Shown: in pieces, positions 13,291-14,846 of the stretch | Layout of the letters: each line of letters begins with the position of its first letter | How positions within the stretch are numbered: the stretch's first letter is position 1 | DNA from: Baffinella frigidus | Lineage: Eukaryota > Cryptophyceae > Cryptomonadales > Baffinellaceae | Direction: 5' to 3' | Length of the DNA stretch: 14,846 nucleotides | NCBI GenBank assembly: GCA_026770585.1 | Contig: MU646546.1 | Location: 460,791 to 475,636, forward strand | Program-made: the position numbers and the translations under genes | The notes under the pieces: generated by a model | What the model saw: only the letters and a program-made list of their open reading frames with translations | What the model was told of the DNA's origin: nothing | The model's database searches: none

Positions 13291-13377
13291 CCACACGAGG
13301 CTATCTGTGCAAAATCATAAGTCGACTATTGGATTATTGCCCAGGAAACACGCCAAAAGTCAGCAATTGGTCACGTA

Positions 13378-13398
13378 CCTGCACGCTTTCCGTGCAGG
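13378..13398. repeat. Hairpin CCTGCACG/CGTGCAGG
   Basis: 8-bp perfect arms with a 5-nt loop, directly after TTGGTCACGTA. Nothing else is apparent in 13291-13420. Confidence 0.6.
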
Positions 13399-13420
13399 AG
13401 TTCCCTCAGAATCTTAAAAC

Positions 13421-13470
13421 GTCCATTTATTCTGTTCGCATGTATAGCCTGATGTGGTTTGCTGCGGGCC
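13421..13470. repeat. 73-bp repeat, copy 3 (diverged, partial)
   Basis: ATTCTGTTCGCATGTATAGC matches the repeats at 12161 and 12404. On the minus strand SKPHQAIHANRIN is kept although about ten bases differ. Confidence 0.65.
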
Positions 13471-13525
13471 CTGTTGGGATGCACATGGGAGACACGCGTT
13501 CGAGACACGCGTGGTAGATACGCGA

Positions 13526-13635
13526 CCCCTAAGCGACAAGACCTAGGACCCTACAGTAGGCAACCGGTAGGGGCATATGGGGGTTTCTACGGATAAGGCA
13601 ACGGAAACTCGGGCATTTCCAGCCCGAAAACCCGT
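13526..13635 (+). repeat. 110-bp repeat with CCTACNGTAGG core, copy 2
   Basis: Copy of 11054-11163: CCCCTAAGCGACAAGACCTA, core CCTACAGTAGG at 13550-13560, GGATAAGGCAACGGAAACTC, GGGCATTTCC. Confidence 0.82.
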
Positions 13636-13654
13636 TGTGCCTGACAGGCACAAC
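13634..13654. repeat. Hairpin GTTGTGCCTG/CAGGCACAAC
   Basis: Perfect 10-bp arms around a single A, at the right edge of the 110-bp repeat. Confidence 0.75.
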
Positions 13655-13670
13655 AGCCGCAACGCGACCA

Positions 13671-13763
13671 CCTTTAGGTCCTTAAGGTTCTTCGAGCCTC
13701 CAACATAGGCGGACACTGGAACTGGTTCTGCAGAAAAGCCATGCTTCCTTTGGGATCACATCA
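13671..13763 (-). repeat. Second inverted fragment of the 267-bp satellite
   Basis: CCTTTAGGTCCTTAAGGTTC through GGTTCTGCAGAAAAGCCATG and GGGATCACATCA is the complement of the latter half of units 2-3 (about 3090-3180). It is longer than the fragment at 12931. Confidence 0.85.
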
Positions 13764-13790
13764 GCACGATCTGCGTGTCGAGATATTCTA

Positions 13791-13812
13791 GCTTCCGGGG
13801 TGTTTGGCAACA
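13791..13812 (+). repeat. 22-bp perfect direct repeat (other copy 14040-14061)
   Basis: GCTTCCGGGGTGTTTGGCAA + CA precedes both foldback elements (13831 and 14079). A diverged version, CTTCCGTTTTTTACAACAGG, precedes the uninterrupted segment at 14522. Confidence 0.85.
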
Positions 13813-13830
13813 GGTAATATCTCATCCGGA

Positions 13831-13962
13831 CGAGTATTTGAGTCAAATACGATTTCGGAGATCTCCGATCCGGTGCAACGGAAATTACTACACGGACGTG
13901 ACTGGACAACGTCCGGTGTGTAGTAATTTTCGTTGCCAGATCGTATTTGAGTCAAATACTCG
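13831..13962. mobile_element. 132-bp foldback element
   Basis: Outer arms CGAGTATTTGAGTCAAATAC and complement; each arm is itself a palindrome (GTATTTGA G TCAAATAC). The inner arms CAACGGAAATTACTACAC (13876-13893) and GTGTAGTAATTTTCGTTG (13918-13935) carry the shared motif. The left arm also has CGGAGATCTCCG (13856-13867). No protein is encoded. Confidence 0.85.
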
Positions 13963-13970
13963 CCGCGATT

Positions 13971-14039
13971 AGATCCGGGTGCGGGCGGGGCGGCACCGTG
14001 AAGTGCTCTCGCTGATCGTGGACGGCCATGCACATCAGG
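13971..14039 (-). pseudogene. Exon fragment S1, MCMAVHDQREHFTVPP
   Basis: Minus strand LMCMAVHDQREHFTVPPRPH with GC third positions; a copy of S3 at 14522-14612 with conservative changes. The plus strand has a stop in this copy, which favours the minus strand as coding. Bounded by the foldback at 13831-13962. Confidence 0.5.
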
Positions 14040-14078
14040 GCTTCCGGGGTGTTTGGCAACATGCACGATCTTATAGGG

Positions 14079-14433
14079 AAACGGTTTAAATTTTCTGGCA
14101 ATAAAATTTACCACACACAATGAGTTTTACTAGTATTGTAGAAATGGGCTCCGCGCGGATTCAAGGTCAGGTCAGGAAATGAGGTCAGGAGATAAAAAAT
14201 CATCGAAAATGAACTTTTATGCTATCTTAGGCATGGGCAAGATACCAAAAATAGAATTAACCACCCGTAACATAGCACAAAATCGATTTTTCGTCCAAAA
14301 ATCGATTTTTGGACGATCCTGACCTCCTCACCTCACGTTCTAAAAATCCGCGCGGAGCCCATTTCTACAGTAATATCAAAACATTCGTGTAGTAATTTCA
14401 TTGAATCCAAAGGTTTTAAATTGAAACCGTTTT
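14079..14433. mobile_element. 355-bp foldback element with perfect central palindrome
   Basis: Arms begin AAACGGTTT and end AAACCGTTT. GTAGAAATGGGCTCCGCGCG + GATT (14138-14161) pairs exactly with its complement at about 14346-14369. A 26-bp perfect palindrome (TCGTCCAAAAATC and complement) lies at 14291-14316. Shared motif versions lie at 14104-14116 (AAATTTACCACAC) and 14387-14403 (GTGTAGTAATTTCATTG). AGGTCAGG is repeated three times in the left arm. No gene. Confidence 0.85.
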
Positions 14434-14439
14434 CGCATT

Positions 14440-14484
14440 AGATCCCGGTTCGGGCAGGGCGGCACCGTGAAGTGCTCTCGCTGG
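14440..14484 (-). pseudogene. Exon fragment S2, truncated
   Basis: Minus strand QREHFTVPPCPNRD; a copy of S3 cut off at about 14484 and preceded by the foldback at 14079-14433. Confidence 0.5.
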
Positions 14485-14521
14485 GAATATAGCTCCAACT
14501 TCCGTTTTTTACAACAGGCAA

Positions 14522-14612
14522 GATCCGGGTTCGGGCAGGGCGGCACCGTGAAGTGCTCTCGCTGGTCGTGGACGGCGATGCACATCAGGGAGGTTGTCGA
14601 TGTTCCCAGCCC
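14522..14612 (-). pseudogene. Exon fragment S3 with CT-rich splice acceptor
   Basis: On the minus strand CTCTCTCTCTCTGCAG ends at 14613, an excellent 3' splice site, followed by GLGTSTTSLMCIAVHDQREH and FTVPPCPNPDL, almost all codons ending in G or C. The frame stays open beyond 14522 (ACCKKRKLE). The acceptor and first codons are repeated at 14769-14800. The function is unknown; it could be part of a real gene whose neighbouring exons lie beyond the right edge. Confidence 0.55.
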
Positions 14613-14614
14613 CT

Positions 14615-14672
14615 GCAGAGAGAGAGAGACGACGCGGGCGTCACTCTGTCTGTCTTTCTGTCTGTCTGTCTG

Positions 14673-14708
<36 letters not shown>

Positions 14709-14732
14709 CACCCCCCACCCGCTCTATCTCCC

Positions 14733-14767
<35 letters not shown>

Positions 14768-14814
14768 GAGAGGTTTTCGACGTTCCCAGCCCCTGCGAGA
14801 CGACGCGGGCGTTA

Positions 14815-14845
<31 letters not shown>

Positions 14846-14846
14846 C
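14615..14846. repeat. CT / TCTG microsatellites and duplicated exon edge
   Basis: GAGAGAGAGAC, then CTGTCTGT and long CT runs (14637-14768, 14814-14844). GGTT(G/T)TCGA(T/C)GTTCCCAG and GACGACGCGGGCGT occur at 14592-14642 and again at 14772-14812, so the acceptor region was duplicated with its microsatellite (about 180-bp step). Confidence 0.85.

Noticed and set aside
14376-14769. Arg/Glu- or Ser/Leu-rich ends of frames near the right edge
   Set aside because: These parts are CT/GA microsatellite translations; only the segment at 14522-14612 has coding character.

Overview
The window looks like the end of a nuclear chromosome from a eukaryote with plant-type telomere repeats (TTTAGGG / CCCTAAA). 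It opens on C-rich telomere-like repeats, as a left chromosome end should, and carries about 2.2 kb more of the same repeat class at 4.08-6.34 kb in the opposite orientation. Open segments that read as true coding sequence are strongly GC-rich at third codon positions, stand alone, and often end at a plausible splice acceptor or a repeat boundary. An alga or other protist fits; a land plant is less likely. The species cannot be fixed from sequence alone. I see no bacterial-style operon, rRNA, tRNA or CRISPR array.

Layout. 1-640: telomeric tracts alternating with two copies of the same minus-strand coding fragment, each running into telomeric repeat at the same base. 640-2660: a series of inverted-repeat (foldback) elements around one sizeable minus-strand reading frame (1697-2431). 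2660-3790: four diverged tandem copies of a ~267-bp repeat. 4084-6338: interstitial telomeric block holding perfect TTTAGGG arrays, variant arrays, a GTGGGC-like minisatellite, a 27-bp minisatellite and a short unique island. 6340-7970: AT-richer DNA made of nested inverted repeats. 8109-8783: the best intact gene candidate, an unrecognised Pro/Arg-rich protein with a polyadenylation-like hexamer just after the stop. 8866-8970: half a foldback element fused to telomeric repeat. 9505-9847: two related hairpin elements. 9873-14846: a mosaic of exon-like fragments present in 2-4 copies, minisatellites, purine tracts, a pair of 191-bp terminal-inverted-repeat elements, more foldbacks and CT microsatellites.

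The main theme is mobile, structure-forming DNA. At least ten near-palindromic elements can be seen. Several share an 11-bp palindromic core (CCTACNGTAGG); others share an ~18-bp motif (GTGTAGTAAYTTTCRTTG). In 12748-13290 two copies of one host repeat serve as each other's empty sites: one carries a 76-bp hairpin with a 7-bp target duplication, the other a 191-bp element. This is direct evidence of insertion. No transposase or reverse transcriptase gene is visible, so the elements are probably non-autonomous. The genes do not form a pathway; most are fragments left by subterminal breakage, duplication and insertion.
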